In this document: positions 40,987 through 49,833 of the stretch, in pieces | Position numbering within the stretch: the first letter of the stretch is position 1 | How the letters are laid out: each line of letters begins with the position of its first letter | Assembly (NCBI RefSeq): GCF_002155695.1 | Contig: NZ_MUYJ01000003.1 | Coordinates: 217,243-281,242 of the forward strand | Reading direction: 5' to 3' | Origin: Erythrobacter tepidarius | GTDB lineage: Bacteria > Pseudomonadota > Alphaproteobacteria > Sphingomonadales > Sphingomonadaceae | Length of the DNA: 64,000 bases | Made by a program: the position numbers and the translations under genes | The notes under the pieces: model-generated | Told to the model about the DNA's origin: nothing | The model's database searches: none | The model's input: the letters and a program-made list of their open reading frames with translations, nothing else

Positions 40987-42204
40987 TCAGATTCCTGCCG
41001 CGGCGAGCGCCTGATCCAGATCTTCGACGAGATCGGCGATGTCCTCGAGCCCAACATTGATCCGCAGCAAGCCCTCGGTCACCCCCATCGCCGCACGCGC
41101 CTCGTCGGTGAGGCCGGCGTGAGTGGTCGAGGCCGGATGGCACATCAGACTGCGCGCGTCGCCGATATTGTTCGAGATGTCGATCAGCCTGAGCGCATCG
41201 AGAATGGCAAAGGCCCGCGCCCGCGTGCCGACGTCAAACGCGAAGATCGGCCCCGTCGCGTCCATCTGCGTGAGGGCAAGTTCGTGTCGCGGATGGCTTG
41301 GCAGACCGGGGTGGAGCAGACGTCCACCCGCCTTGGTCACGCGCGGTTCGAGGAATTCGCCCAGCGCCACGGCCTGTTCGGACTGCTTGAAGGCGCGCAG
41401 CGGCAGCGTTTCCAGTCCCTTGAGCACCACCCAGGCGTTGAACGCCGAGAGCGTCGGACCGGTGTTGCGCTGGAACGGAAGCAGCACCTCATCGATCCAC
41501 TGCTGCGACGCGCAGATCGCGCCCGCCAGCACCCGGCCCTGCCCGTCCATCAGCTTGGTCGCCGAATAGGCGACCACATCCGCGCCGAACGCCATCGGGC
41601 GCTGGAGCGCGGGCGAGGCGAAGGCATTGTCGACCACGCTGGTGATCCCGTGCGCCTTGGCAAGGCCGCAGACATGGGCCAGATCGACGATATCGAGTGT
41701 CGGGTTGGCCGGGGTCTCGAAAAAGAATACCTTGGTATTGGGCCGGATCGCGGCTTCCCAAGCGGCATTGTCGGCGCTGTCGATAACCGTGGTTTCGATC
41801 CCGAACTTGGGCAGCAGCGTATCGACCAGCCAGCGGCAGCTGCCGAAGGCGGCGCGTGCGGCAACCACGTGATCACCGGCCGAAAGCTGGCACAGCAGCG
41901 CCGCCGTCATCGCCGCCATCCCGCTCGCCTGCGCCCGGCAGGCTTCGGCCCCTTCGATCAGGGCGATGCGTTCTTCGAGCATGGCGACAGTAGGATTCTG
42001 GAGCCGCGAATAGGTCATGCCCTGCGCCGTGCCGGCGAAGCGATCAGCAACGGTCTGGGCATCGTCGTAAGTATAGCCCGAGGTGAGGAACAGCGCCTCG
42101 CTCGTCTCGCCATGCTCCGATCGCCAGGTGCCGCCGCGCAGCGCGCGGGTTGCGGGGCGCCAGCGCGAAGTGGCCGCGCGATCCATTCCGGTGGTCTTCT
42201 TCAT
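40987..42204 (-). CDS. metZ: O-succinylhomoserine sulfhydrylase (MetZ-type PLP enzyme)
   Basis: Makes homocysteine from O-succinylhomoserine and sulfide. 405 residues. PLP Lys217 in AYSATKLMDGQGRVLAG; the YSRLQNPTVAMLEERIALIE segment and the C-terminal SLMCHPASTTHAGL (substrate-binding) are typical of the Cys/Met metabolism family, and DGQGR points to MetZ rather than cystathionine enzymes. No strong ribosome site is seen at 42204; the ATG at 42186 is an alternative. Confidence 0.88.
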   Translation of the reverse strand: MKKTTGMDRAATSRWRPATRALRGGTWRSEHGETSEALFLTSGYTYDDAQTVADRFAGTAQGMTYSRLQNPTVAMLEERIALIEGAEACRAQASGMAAMTAALLCQLSAGDHVVAARAAFGSCRWLVDTLLPKFGIETTVIDSADNAAWEAAIRPNTKVFFFETPANPTLDIVDLAHVCGLAKAHGITSVVDNAFASPALQRPMAFGADVVAYSATKLMDGQGRVLAGAICASQQWIDEVLLPFQRNTGPTLSAFNAWVVLKGLETLPLRAFKQSEQAVALGEFLEPRVTKAGGRLLHPGLPSHPRHELALTQMDATGPIFAFDVGTRARAFAILDALRLIDISNNIGDARSLMCHPASTTHAGLTDEARAAMGVTEGLLRINVGLEDIADLVEDLDQALAAAGI

Positions 42205-42215
42205 GGCGCGCGGCT

Positions 42216-42788
42216 TTAGGACGGCACGCGGCCGCCCGCAAGCAGGCCCGCATCAAGGCCGGCCCGCGCGCTCGCGCCATGGCCGATCGCCGCCAGCATC
42301 ATCGCACCCTCGATCAGGGTGAGCAGATAGCGCGCCCCGCCCGCAGGATCGGGATCATCCGCCGGCATCTGCCCTTCGAGCCAGTCGAGCAGCTCGTCAA
42401 TCATTGCCTGCGCGGCCGGAGCAAAGCCCGGTTTCCCGCGCGCGCAGCCGGCAACGATTTCCCACCACAGCGCCGTATAAGGCTGCATTTCGGGCACCTC
42501 GCCCTGTGCAAGGATGCGGGCAATCACCTCGGCACGGCTGCGCGCGCGCGCGCTGCCCAGCGCGGCGTCGAGCGCGGCGGCATAGGCCCGGGCGAGATAG
42601 GACAGCAGATCGGCAATCAGCGCATTCTTGCTGCCGAAATGGTAGATCAGCATCCGGTCGGAGGTGCCCGCCGCCCTAGCCAGCGGCCTGAGGCTCGCTT
42701 GTCCAAGGCCATGGGCAAGGACATGGCGCGCAAGCAGCGGCAACAGGCTGTCTTTCGACATCGGGGACTGTTTCTTCGCGCGCGCCAT
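42216..42788 (-). CDS. TetR-family transcriptional regulator
   Basis: 190 residues from the ATG at 42788, with AAGG seven bases upstream; a start at 42812 is possible. N-terminal HTH (LRPLARAAGTSDRMLIYHFGSKNALIADLL, residues about 32-61 in two parts). The C-terminal ligand domain is rich in hydrophobic residues. It is divergent from a four-helix membrane protein, with inverted repeats between them, so it probably represses that gene and itself. Confidence 0.9.
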   Translation of the reverse strand: MARAKKQSPMSKDSLLPLLARHVLAHGLGQASLRPLARAAGTSDRMLIYHFGSKNALIADLLSYLARAYAAALDAALGSARARSRAEVIARILAQGEVPEMQPYTALWWEIVAGCARGKPGFAPAAQAMIDELLDWLEGQMPADDPDPAGGARYLLTLIEGAMMLAAIGHGASARAGLDAGLLAGGRVPS

Positions 42789-42795
42789 CTGTGAC

Positions 42796-42846
42796 CTTGT
42801 AGTGCCCGTCATGGCGCGCTACAAGACGATGTAGCACTCGCTACAT
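42796..42846. promoter_or_regulatory. Putative TetR operators
   Basis: Perfect inverted repeat ATGTAGC-ACTC-GCTACAT at 42829-42846, and an outer pair CTTGTAG (42796-42802) / CTACAAG (42819-42825) that shares the GTAG/CTAC half-site. Both lie between the divergent starts. Confidence 0.7.
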
Positions 42847-42864
42847 ACTTGCGGAGAAATGGCG

Positions 42865-43266
42865 ATGGAACTTGCGCTTACCCCCTTCATCGCGCTGGCC
42901 GGCGGCGGGCTGGTCTGCGCCGTGACGGCGATCATCGTCGCCTTCGCGCGTCCCGATGCACCGGGCAATGCGATGCTGGCGGCGATCCTCTCGGCAGGCT
43001 TTGCCGGATTCACCGCGATCACCATCGCCACCGAGGGCGTGTTTCCGGTGATCCTCAACCACACCGCCAACCTGTGGGGCGTGCAAGTGTGGTGGGACCT
43101 GCTGTTCTCGCTCGGCATCGCCTTCGTCCTGATCCTGCCGCGCGCGCGTGCCCAGGGCATGAACCTGCCCTTGTGGATGATGCTGGTGCTCGCCACCGCC
43201 AGCATCGGCCTGCTTGCGATGTGCGCGCGGCTGTTCTGGCTCGAAGCTGCGGCCAGAAAGCCATAA
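42865..43266 (+). CDS. Four-helix membrane protein controlled by the divergent TetR gene
   Basis: 133 residues from the ATG at 42865, chosen because GGAG is spaced eight bases from it (an ATG two codons earlier is too close). Four hydrophobic helices with NHTANLWGVQVWWDLLFSLG in the middle. I do not recognise a family. The position opposite a TetR gene suggests an inducible membrane function such as stress response or export. Confidence 0.75.
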   Translation: MELALTPFIALAGGGLVCAVTAIIVAFARPDAPGNAMLAAILSAGFAGFTAITIATEGVFPVILNHTANLWGVQVWWDLLFSLGIAFVLILPRARAQGMNLPLWMMLVLATASIGLLAMCARLFWLEAAARKP

Positions 43267-43310
43267 TCCCGCTTGCCCTGACCCAGTCCCCTGCCTAAGC
43301 GCCTGAGGGC

Positions 43311-44639
43311 ATGGCCGAGGCGCGCCCTTCCTCTCCCGCCCTCACCCCGCCCGCGCGTCCGCGCGATCCGCTGGCCACGTGTCTGGCGCTGACGGGGCTG
43401 TTCGCGCTGCTGGCTGGTTGGCGGCTGGCGATTCCCTCGGTGCCGGTGTTCGATGAAGTCCACTATCTTCCCGCCGCGCGTGAGCTGCTGGCGCTGTGGC
43501 GCGAAGGTCACGGCGAATATCTCAACCGCGAACATCCGCTTCTCGGCAAGGAGCTGATCGCGCTCGGCATCGCGCTTTTCGGCGACACGCCGCTGGGCTG
43601 GCGAATCATGTCGCTCGGCTTCGGCACGCTGGCCTATTTCGCATCGCTCCGAGCGATGTGGCACGCCAGCGCCGACCGCTTCGCTTGCTTGGCTTTCGGC
43701 ATCCTGCTGGCGACCGGTTTCCACCTGCTGATCCAGTCGCGCATCGCCATGCTCGACATCTTCATGGCGGCTTTTCTTGCGGTGGCGGCATGGCAGTTCG
43801 CGGGCGCCTGCGCCGAGCCCGAGATGGGCCGCTGGCGACTGGCGCTGACGGGCACCGCGCTGGGGCTGGCGATGGGAGCGAAGTGGAACGCGATTCCGCT
43901 CACGGTGCTGCCGGGCCTTGCCTTTCTCGTCGCCCGCGCGCGCGCCGGTCGCCGCCGGTTGTTCCTCTCGCGCCGCGGGCCGCCGGTGCCGGGGGTAACG
44001 CTGCTGGAGGCTTTCGTCTGGCTCGGGATCGTGCCGCTGCTGGCCTATGCCGCGACCTTCCTGCCGGGCTACTGGCTGAGCGAATATCTGCGCCCCTCGC
44101 CGCTCGCCGAACAGGGGCTGATCGGATTTCACGGCGAGATCCTGAGCCTCCAGCAGCAGGTGCTAACTCCGCACACCTATCAGAGCCGCTGGCCGCAATG
44201 GCTGCTCAACACCCGCGCGGTGTGGTATTTCTACGCCCTTGCCGACGGGGCGCAGCGTGGGGTGCTGTTGATCGGCAACCCGCTCACCATGCTGCTGGGC
44301 CTTGCGGGGGTGCTGTGGTGTCTGGTGAACGGCATCATCCGCGAGAACTGGGCGAAACTCGCCGTGGTAATCGGCTATGCCGCCAGCCTCGGCCTGTGGA
44401 TTGTCGCGCCCAAGCCGGTGCAGTTCTATTACCACTATTTCGTCCCGCATTTCTTCCTGCTGGCGGCGCTGGCGCTGGCCTTGGCAGACCTGCGGCGCGC
44501 TGGATGGGGCTGGTGCGCGTGGGGCACGCTGGCGGGTTCGGTCGGGGTGTTCGCGTGGTTCTACCCGATCCTCGCGGCGCTCCCCCTCAAGAACGCGGGA
44601 AGCTTTGTCACATGGATGTGGCTCGACGGGTGGAGGTAG
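43311..44639 (+). CDS. PMT-family membrane glycosyltransferase (dolichyl-P-mannose-protein mannosyltransferase type)
   Basis: 442 residues with about ten hydrophobic segments. The first periplasmic loop has the DE motif VFDEVHYLPAARELL and NREHPLLGKELIALG, hallmarks of GT39/PMT enzymes. It transfers a sugar from a polyprenyl phosphate carrier to a protein or lipid acceptor in the periplasm. The adjacent convergent gene makes a polyprenyl-P-sugar synthase-like protein, which could supply the donor. Confidence 0.85.
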   Translation: MAEARPSSPALTPPARPRDPLATCLALTGLFALLAGWRLAIPSVPVFDEVHYLPAARELLALWREGHGEYLNREHPLLGKELIALGIALFGDTPLGWRIMSLGFGTLAYFASLRAMWHASADRFACLAFGILLATGFHLLIQSRIAMLDIFMAAFLAVAAWQFAGACAEPEMGRWRLALTGTALGLAMGAKWNAIPLTVLPGLAFLVARARAGRRRLFLSRRGPPVPGVTLLEAFVWLGIVPLLAYAATFLPGYWLSEYLRPSPLAEQGLIGFHGEILSLQQQVLTPHTYQSRWPQWLLNTRAVWYFYALADGAQRGVLLIGNPLTMLLGLAGVLWCLVNGIIRENWAKLAVVIGYAASLGLWIVAPKPVQFYYHYFVPHFFLLAALALALADLRRAGWGWCAWGTLAGSVGVFAWFYPILAALPLKNAGSFVTWMWLDGWR

Positions 44640-44700
44640 GCCTGAAGCCTCGCGTCATCGCCCGCCGCATTGGCGCATAGCGCGCAAGGCCGAGAACTGC

Positions 44701-45792
44701 CTAGAACCTTCCCCACACGAAGCGGCTGGACAGGGCGTAATTCCACACCGAGCCGACCACGATCCCCGCCAGCGCGGCGAGCGCCCAGAGCACGCCCTTG
44801 TCCTCAAGCAAGGTCGCGATCCCGACATTGGCCAAGGCGCCGACCGCGCAGGTCGCGCAGAAGCCGAGCCAGCCGCGCATCAGAGCGCTCCAACCCTTCA
44901 GCCGCTTGTCGCGATAGGTCAGCCAGTTGTTGAGCCAGAAATTGAAGCTCATCGCCACCAGCACCGCCGCGGTTTGCGCCAGCGCGAAGCCCTCGCCGAA
45001 TACGAACAGCAACACCGTCAGCACCGCGAAGTGGACGATCACGCCAAGCGCGCCGACCGTTCCGAACAGCGCAAAGCGGGTGGGGACCACCCGCCCGAGT
45101 GTCTTGTCGTAAAGCCCTGCGAGAAAGTCGAACACGACGGCGCGGTCCAGCTTGCTTTCGCCCTCGCGGCGGGCGGCGAATTGCAGCGGAAACTCCTTGA
45201 CCCTGAGCGGCGTATCCGCGGTCGCCAGCAGGTCGAGCAGGATCTTGAAGCCGATCCCCGACAGGCGCGGCACCAGCGCGCGCGCAGTGGCGGCGGGGAG
45301 CAGGAAATAGCCGCTCATCGGATCGCTGAGTTCCACGCCGGTCAGGCGGCGGGCAAGACGGTTGGCCAAGGCGGAAAGCCGCTCGCGCTCGGGCGCGGCC
45401 CAGTCGTCCATGCTTGCCCCTTCGGCAAAGCGGGTGGCAACGGCGATATCGGCCTCGCTGGCCTTCACCGCGGCAAGCATCGCCGGGAGCAGCGCAGGAT
45501 CGTGCTGGTGGTCGGCATCCATCACCGCGACAAAGGGCGCGGCGGTGGCGCAAAAGCCCTCGATCGCGGCGCTGGCGAGGCCGCGCCGACCGATGCGTTG
45601 GATCACCCGCACGCGCGGATCGGCCAGCGCCAGCGCCCGCGCCTCGTCCGCCGTCCCGTCACGGCTGTCGTCATCAACGATGATCACTTCCCAGCCGATC
45701 CCTGCGCCCAATGCCGCCTCGATCCGCGCGACCAGTGGGGCGAGATTGCCACGCTCGTTGAGGGTCGGCAGGATGATCGCCAGGTCGAGCAT
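44701..45792 (-). CDS. Polyprenyl-phosphate glycosyltransferase (GT2) with a GtrA membrane domain
   Basis: 363 residues from the ATG at 45792 (MLDLAIILPTLNERGNLAPL). Residues 1-225 are a DPM1-like GT2 domain with VDDDSRDGTAD and MDADHQHDP (DxD-type metal site). Residues 235-360 are a four-helix GtrA domain ending SSRFVWGRF. Such fusions make and flip a polyprenyl-phosphate sugar. It is convergent with the PMT gene, which could use the product. Confidence 0.9.
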   Translation of the reverse strand: MLDLAIILPTLNERGNLAPLVARIEAALGAGIGWEVIIVDDDSRDGTADEARALALADPRVRVIQRIGRRGLASAAIEGFCATAAPFVAVMDADHQHDPALLPAMLAAVKASEADIAVATRFAEGASMDDWAAPERERLSALANRLARRLTGVELSDPMSGYFLLPAATARALVPRLSGIGFKILLDLLATADTPLRVKEFPLQFAARREGESKLDRAVVFDFLAGLYDKTLGRVVPTRFALFGTVGALGVIVHFAVLTVLLFVFGEGFALAQTAAVLVAMSFNFWLNNWLTYRDKRLKGWSALMRGWLGFCATCAVGALANVGIATLLEDKGVLWALAALAGIVVGSVWNYALSSRFVWGRF

Positions 45793-45796
45793 CGCT

Positions 45797-46855
45797 CTAG
45801 AGGCGCGCGCGCACCGCCTCGCCGATCGCCACGGTGCCGTAGCTGCCGCCAAGATCGCCGCCCAGGATGCCGTCGGCAAGCGTCGCCGCGACGGCATTCT
45901 CGATCCGCGCCGCCGCGGCCTCCAGTCCGAAGGAATGACGCAGCATCATCGCCGCCGAGAGAATCGTCGCCATCGGATTGGCCTTGCCCTGCCCGGCGAT
46001 GTCGGGAGCAGAGCCATGGATCGGTTCATAGAGACCGAAAGTGCCGAAGGCTGTCTCGCGCTCGCCCAGAGAGGCGCTCGGCAAGAGGCCGATCGAGCCG
46101 ACCGCAGCGCTGGCAAGGTCGGAGAGGATGTCGCCAAACAGATTGCCCGTCAGCACCACGCCGAAGCGCTCGGGGTGGCTCACCACCTGCATCGCCGCAT
46201 TGTCGACATACATGTGATCGAGCGCCACCTCGGGATAATCGGCGGCGATTTCGATCACCACGTCGCGCCACAGCTGGCTGGTTTCCAGCACATTGGCCTT
46301 GTCGACGCTGGTCAGCCGCTGACCGCCCGCCGCCGCGGCGCGGAAGGCGACATGGGCGATGCGCCGCACCTCGTGCTCGGCATAGGACATCGCATCCCAG
46401 CCCTCGTGCTCGCCCGTGGCGGAGACGCGCCGGCCCTTGGCGCCGAAATAGACATCGCCGGTAAGCTCGCGCACGATCAGCATGTCGAGCCGGGCGGCGA
46501 TGTCGGGGCGCAGCGGCGAAAGATGCTCCAGCCCCGCGAACACCCGTGCCGGGCGCAGGTTGGCGAAGAGGCCGAGATGTTTCCTCAGGCCGAGGATCGC
46601 CTGTTCGGGCCGCAGATGGCGTTCGAGCGCGTCGCACGACGGATCGCCCACCGCGCCGAACAGGATCGCATCGGCCATACCGGCCAGATCGAGCGTCTCC
46701 TGCGGCAGCGGATGGCCGTGGCGCTTGTAGGCGATGCCGCCAACGTCGGCCTCAAACAGGGTAAGGCCCGGAAGCGAAAGGGCTTCGAGCACGCGCACCG
46801 CTTCGGCGGTGACTTCCGGGCCGATCCCGTCGCCGGGCAGAATTGCAATCTTCAT
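45797..46855 (-). CDS. leuB: 3-isopropylmalate dehydrogenase
   Basis: Leucine biosynthesis: oxidises and decarboxylates 3-isopropylmalate. 352 residues, normal length. N-terminus [40 protein letters not shown] and [19 protein letters not shown] carry the substrate and metal sites. Separated from recO by 15 bp and from the glycosyltransferase by four. Confidence 0.97.
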   Translation of the reverse strand: MKIAILPGDGIGPEVTAEAVRVLEALSLPGLTLFEADVGGIAYKRHGHPLPQETLDLAGMADAILFGAVGDPSCDALERHLRPEQAILGLRKHLGLFANLRPARVFAGLEHLSPLRPDIAARLDMLIVRELTGDVYFGAKGRRVSATGEHEGWDAMSYAEHEVRRIAHVAFRAAAAGGQRLTSVDKANVLETSQLWRDVVIEIAADYPEVALDHMYVDNAAMQVVSHPERFGVVLTGNLFGDILSDLASAAVGSIGLLPSASLGERETAFGTFGLYEPIHGSAPDIAGQGKANPMATILSAAMMLRHSFGLEAAAARIENAVAATLADGILGGDLGGSYGTVAIGEAVRARL

Positions 46856-46870
46856 CGGTTGCGAGGTCTT

Positions 46871-47470
46871 TCAGATCATGCGCTTGAGCCGCGCGGTGAG
46901 CAGCTGCCTCGCGGCCATAACATCGCTCTTGCGGCCTGCAAGCAACGAGTTTGCGAGCGGGCCTTCAAGGCGGGCGAGCGCGGCAAGGAGCGCGGGCAGA
47001 TCGGTGCCCGGATCGGGCCGCGGCACGCCTTCGCCCATCTCGGCCAGCAGCATTGTCTCGTAGGCGATAAGCCCCGACACCCAGCCGCGCGCCGAAGGGG
47101 CAAAGGCGATCGCGCCGAGCAGCGCATCGAGCGCCTGATACAGCGCCGGACAGGGATAACGTTCGGGCAAGGCGGCGGCGGTAAGCGCGCAGACCCAGCC
47201 GATCCCGGCCGCCGGCAGCGGCTCGGTCATCAGCGCAGCGCGCGAATGTTCAAGCTCGAGGCGGGCGAAGGGAAGCTGGGTGGCCGAGCGCGCGGCCAGA
47301 TCGGCGGCAACCCGGTTGCCCGGCAGCATCACCGCGCGCAAGGCCCGACTGCGTCCACCTGCGACATAGGCTGCAACAAGGCCGTGCCCAGGCGTGAGCA
47401 ACCGGGCAATTGCCCCGGTCTCGCCATGGGCGCGCGATGCGAGGACTATGGCGGGGCTGCGCAGGTTCAT
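46871..47470 (-). CDS. recO: DNA repair protein RecO
   Basis: 199 residues, shorter than E. coli RecO (242). The N-terminal OB fold (SPAIVLASRAHGETGAIARL...HGLVAAYVAGGRSR) and helical C-terminal domain are recognisable. No zinc cysteines. RecO helps load RecA at gaps with RecR, which is not in this window. Confidence 0.85.
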   Translation of the reverse strand: MNLRSPAIVLASRAHGETGAIARLLTPGHGLVAAYVAGGRSRALRAVMLPGNRVAADLAARSATQLPFARLELEHSRAALMTEPLPAAGIGWVCALTAAALPERYPCPALYQALDALLGAIAFAPSARGWVSGLIAYETMLLAEMGEGVPRPDPGTDLPALLAALARLEGPLANSLLAGRKSDVMAARQLLTARLKRMI

Positions 47471-47497
47471 GGCCAGCCCTGCCTGCCTTGCCGGCCC

Positions 47498-47749
47498 TTA
47501 CTTCTTGTTCGATTTGGCTTCCAGCGCAGCGAGGCGCGCTTCGAGCGCATCGGCCTGTTCACGGGCCTTGCGGGCCATTGCCTTGACCGTCTCGAACTCC
47601 TCGCGGCTGACGAAGTCGATGCCGCCCAGCGCCTCGCGCAGCCGCTCGCGCGCGTTCTCGCGGGCTTCGCGGGTCATGCCCGCCATCGTCCCGGCGGCGC
47701 TGTTGGCGAGTTTGACAAGGTCGGCGATGATCGGGTTGCGGCTCTGCAT
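47498..47749 (-). CDS. ubiK: Accessory factor UbiK family protein
   Basis: 83 residues from the ATG at 47749 (MQSRNPIIADLVKLANSAAG). The C-terminal half is a coiled coil (EFETVKAMARKAREQADALE, then LEARLAALEAK) typical of UbiK/BMFP proteins, which assist aerobic ubiquinone synthesis. The open frame upstream of this ATG is not coding. Confidence 0.88.
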   Translation of the reverse strand: MQSRNPIIADLVKLANSAAGTMAGMTREARENARERLREALGGIDFVSREEFETVKAMARKAREQADALEARLAALEAKSNKK

Positions 47750-47796
47750 GGCGGCTATTTGGAGATTGGCCGCGCCCTTGTCCAGTGCTTCACGCC

Positions 47797-48345
47797 TTAC
47801 AATCGCACCCGGGTCTGCGCGCCGCTGGCGTCGCGCGGGCCGCCGTCGGGATTGGCTTGGATGAAGGCGTAGTTGAGCGTGCCGGCGAAGCCCACCCAGG
47901 CCAGATAGGGCAGCAGCAGCAGCGCCGCGACGCGCCGGATCCGCCAGAACAGCGCGATCGCCACCAGCAGCAACACCGCCGCCGTGCCGATCACGATCAG
48001 CCCGCCCTGCATATCCTGCATCCCGAAAAAGACCGCACTCCAGCTTTGGGTGATCAGGAACTGGACCGCGAAAACCCCCAGCGCGAGCGCGCGTCGGGCC
48101 GCACCCCAGGCGCTCGCCACCAGTGCAAGGGCAAGGCCGATCAGCACGAACAGAATGCTCCAAACGATCCCGAACACCGCTGGCGGTGGATAGATTGCAG
48201 GCTTCGCCAGGCTCGCAAACCAGGGCGTGTTCGGCCCGCCGAACTGGCCCGCAGTGAAGCCGATCAGCAGCACCAGCGGCACCATGAACAGCGCCCAGCG
48301 CAAGAAGCTCGCCCGCAATTGTGCTTTGGAAGCAAGGACGTTCAT
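47797..48345 (-). CDS. TspO/MBR family protein
   Basis: 182 residues from the ATG at 48345, with CGGGAGAA upstream. Five hydrophobic helices; the typical segments WFASLAKPAIYPPPAVFGIV and NYAFIQANPDG near the end. Binds tetrapyrroles or sterol-like ligands; in alphaproteobacteria such as Rhodobacter, TspO modulates photosynthesis gene expression. The role here is inferred from the family. Confidence 0.9.
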   Translation of the reverse strand: MNVLASKAQLRASFLRWALFMVPLVLLIGFTAGQFGGPNTPWFASLAKPAIYPPPAVFGIVWSILFVLIGLALALVASAWGAARRALALGVFAVQFLITQSWSAVFFGMQDMQGGLIVIGTAAVLLLVAIALFWRIRRVAALLLLPYLAWVGFAGTLNYAFIQANPDGGPRDASGAQTRVRL

Positions 48346-48513
48346 GCGTTCTCCCGATCCCGGCGCCGATGCGATTCTCGCACCCGATGGCCGTCGCCAG
48401 TGTGGATAACAGAGCCGCGCAGTAGCGCCAAACCTCGCGCGGGATCTGACCCGCAATGGTGCAGCGTCCCCGTGCAGCACCGCGGCAATCGGCGATGGCC
48501 TGCGCGAGATGCA

Positions 48514-48547
48514 AGGAAAGGCTTGGGTGAAGGAAAGGCTTGGGTGA
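48514..48547 (+). repeat. 17-bp perfect tandem duplication
   Basis: AGGAAAGGCTTGGGTGA twice in a row in the tspO/lipoprotein intergenic region. A recent slippage or duplication is the simplest explanation. Confidence 0.8.
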
Positions 48548-48591
48548 TTGCCAATCTGTCTGCTATTGGCTGCCACATTCCTGCCGCGATT

Positions 48592-48636
48592 CGGAAGCGC
48601 GTGCGCGGCAGGATCGCATTACGCGCTTCCGTTTTT
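48592..48636 (+). terminator. Terminator-like hairpin upstream of the lipoprotein gene
   Basis: Perfect 10-bp arms CGGAAGCGCG / CGCGCTTCCG with a 20-nt loop, then TTTTTC. It sits 37 bases before the lipoprotein ATG and after no upstream plus-strand gene, so it may be an attenuator or the end of a small transcript. Confidence 0.6.
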
Positions 48637-48672
48637 CAATGCCCGGCCATCTGGCCTTTCAGGGGAAACAAC

Positions 48673-48939
48673 ATGAAGAAGATCGCACTCGTCGCCGTCG
48701 CTGGCCTCGCCCTCGCTACCGCCGCTTGCTCGAAGCCGGCTGAAGAAGCTGCTCCGGAAACCGCCGCTGACGAAACCGCTGTTGCTGAAGATGCCATGGC
48801 TCCGGAGGCTGCGGCCAGCGAAGCTGCTCCGGCCGACGCCGCTGCCGCTCCGGCTGATGCCGCTGCCGCGCCGGCTGACGCGGCTGCTGCTCCGGCCGAC
48901 GCTGCTGCCTCGGCCGAAAAGGCTCCGGCTGCCCAGTAA
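48673..48939 (+). CDS. Small Ala/Pro-rich lipoprotein
   Basis: 88 residues. Signal MKKIALVAVAGLALATAACS with lipobox ATAAC (Cys19). After it, an acidic Ala-rich region with four copies of ADAAAAP or close variants (about residues 54-80). No catalytic motif. The ribosome site AGGGGAAAC is strong and an intrinsic terminator follows, so it is probably well expressed. Function unknown. Confidence 0.85.
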   Translation: MKKIALVAVAGLALATAACSKPAEEAAPETAADETAVAEDAMAPEAAASEAAPADAAAAPADAAAAPADAAAAPADAAASAEKAPAAQ

Positions 48940-48987
48940 GCTTTGCGGCTTGCCGGTCCCGGCATAATGCTGGGTGACGGACAGAAA

Positions 48988-49030
48988 GGGCCGGTAGCAA
49001 CCTTCGGGTTGCCGCCGGTCTTTTCTTTTG
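48988..49030 (+). terminator. Intrinsic terminator of the lipoprotein gene
   Basis: CCGGTAGCAACC-TTCG-GGTTGCCGCCGG, a 12-bp stem with two mismatches and a TTCG tetraloop, then TTTTCTTTTG. Confidence 0.9.
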
Positions 49031-49033
49031 TGG

Positions 49034-49798
49034 CTAGCCCCGGCGCGCGGCGATCAGGAACTCGACATTGCCCTGCGGCCCGGTGATCGGACTGGTGGCG
49101 ATGCCCTGCACTTGCCAGCCCAGACCCACGAGCCATTGGCGCACCTCGTCGCACACGCGCTGGTGCAGGCCCGGATCGCGCACCACCCCGCCTTTTCCGA
49201 CCTCATCCCGCCCCACTTCGAATTGCGGCTTGATCAGCGCGACCAGTTGGCACGGCGTGCCCGCCAGTTGCAATGGCACCTCCAACACCTTGGCGAGGCT
49301 GATGAAGCTCGCATCGCACACCACCCAGTTGCAGGAGCGATCAATATGCTCGCGGGTCAGCAGCCGGGCGGAAAGCTGTTCGAGCACGGTGACACGCGGG
49401 TCTTCGCGCAGTTTCCAGGCGAGCTGGTTGGTGCCGCTGTCGACACAGAACACGTGCTCCGCGCCATGGCTCAGCAGCACGTCGGTAAAGCCGCCGGTCG
49501 AGGATCCGATGTCCATCGCCACGGCTCCGGATGGATCGAGCCCGAAATGCTCGAGAGCGTGGGCCAGCTTAATCCCTCCGCGGCTGACCCAGGGATGGTC
49601 GCGCCCGCGCACCTCGAGCAGCGCGTCTTCGGGCAGCTGCTGCCCGGGCTTGGCGATCCTCGCGCTCCCCGCGAACACCAGCCCCGCCATCACCAGCGCC
49701 TGCGCGCGCGCGCGGCTTTCGGCCAGCCCGCGCGCGACCAGCAGCTGATCGACGCGGCGCTTGGGCGCTTTCGGCGGACGAGGGGAATGGTCAGGCAT
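49034..49798 (-). CDS. tlyA: TlyA-family rRNA 2'-O-methyltransferase
   Basis: 254 residues from the ATG at 49798. Residues 16-75 are an S4-like RNA-binding domain (RRVDQLLVARGLAESRARAQ), then an FtsJ-type methyltransferase with SAM motif MDIGSSTGGFTDVLL near 95-109 and KPQFEVGRDEVGKGGVVRD near 190. TlyA methylates 23S, and in some forms 16S, rRNA cytidines; loss gives capreomycin resistance in mycobacteria. Confidence 0.93.
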   Translation of the reverse strand: MPDHSPRPPKAPKRRVDQLLVARGLAESRARAQALVMAGLVFAGSARIAKPGQQLPEDALLEVRGRDHPWVSRGGIKLAHALEHFGLDPSGAVAMDIGSSTGGFTDVLLSHGAEHVFCVDSGTNQLAWKLREDPRVTVLEQLSARLLTREHIDRSCNWVVCDASFISLAKVLEVPLQLAGTPCQLVALIKPQFEVGRDEVGKGGVVRDPGLHQRVCDEVRQWLVGLGWQVQGIATSPITGPQGNVEFLIAARRG

Positions 49799-49833
49799 GG
49801 ACAAGAGCGGCTCCTAGCGCGCAAAGTACGGGC

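Larger units (their letters stand above)
48346..48672. other. Intergenic region with a tandem duplication and a terminator-like leader
   Basis: Between the divergent tspO and lipoprotein genes. It holds a perfect 17-bp tandem duplication (48514-48530 and 48531-48547, AGGAAAGGCTTGGGTGA) and the hairpin at 48592-48636. No reading frame is convincing. Confidence 0.7.

Noticed and set aside
45362..47872. 836-codon plus-strand frame across the GT2, leuB and recO genes
   Set aside because: Opposite three well-supported genes with correct family lengths; no domain in the frame.
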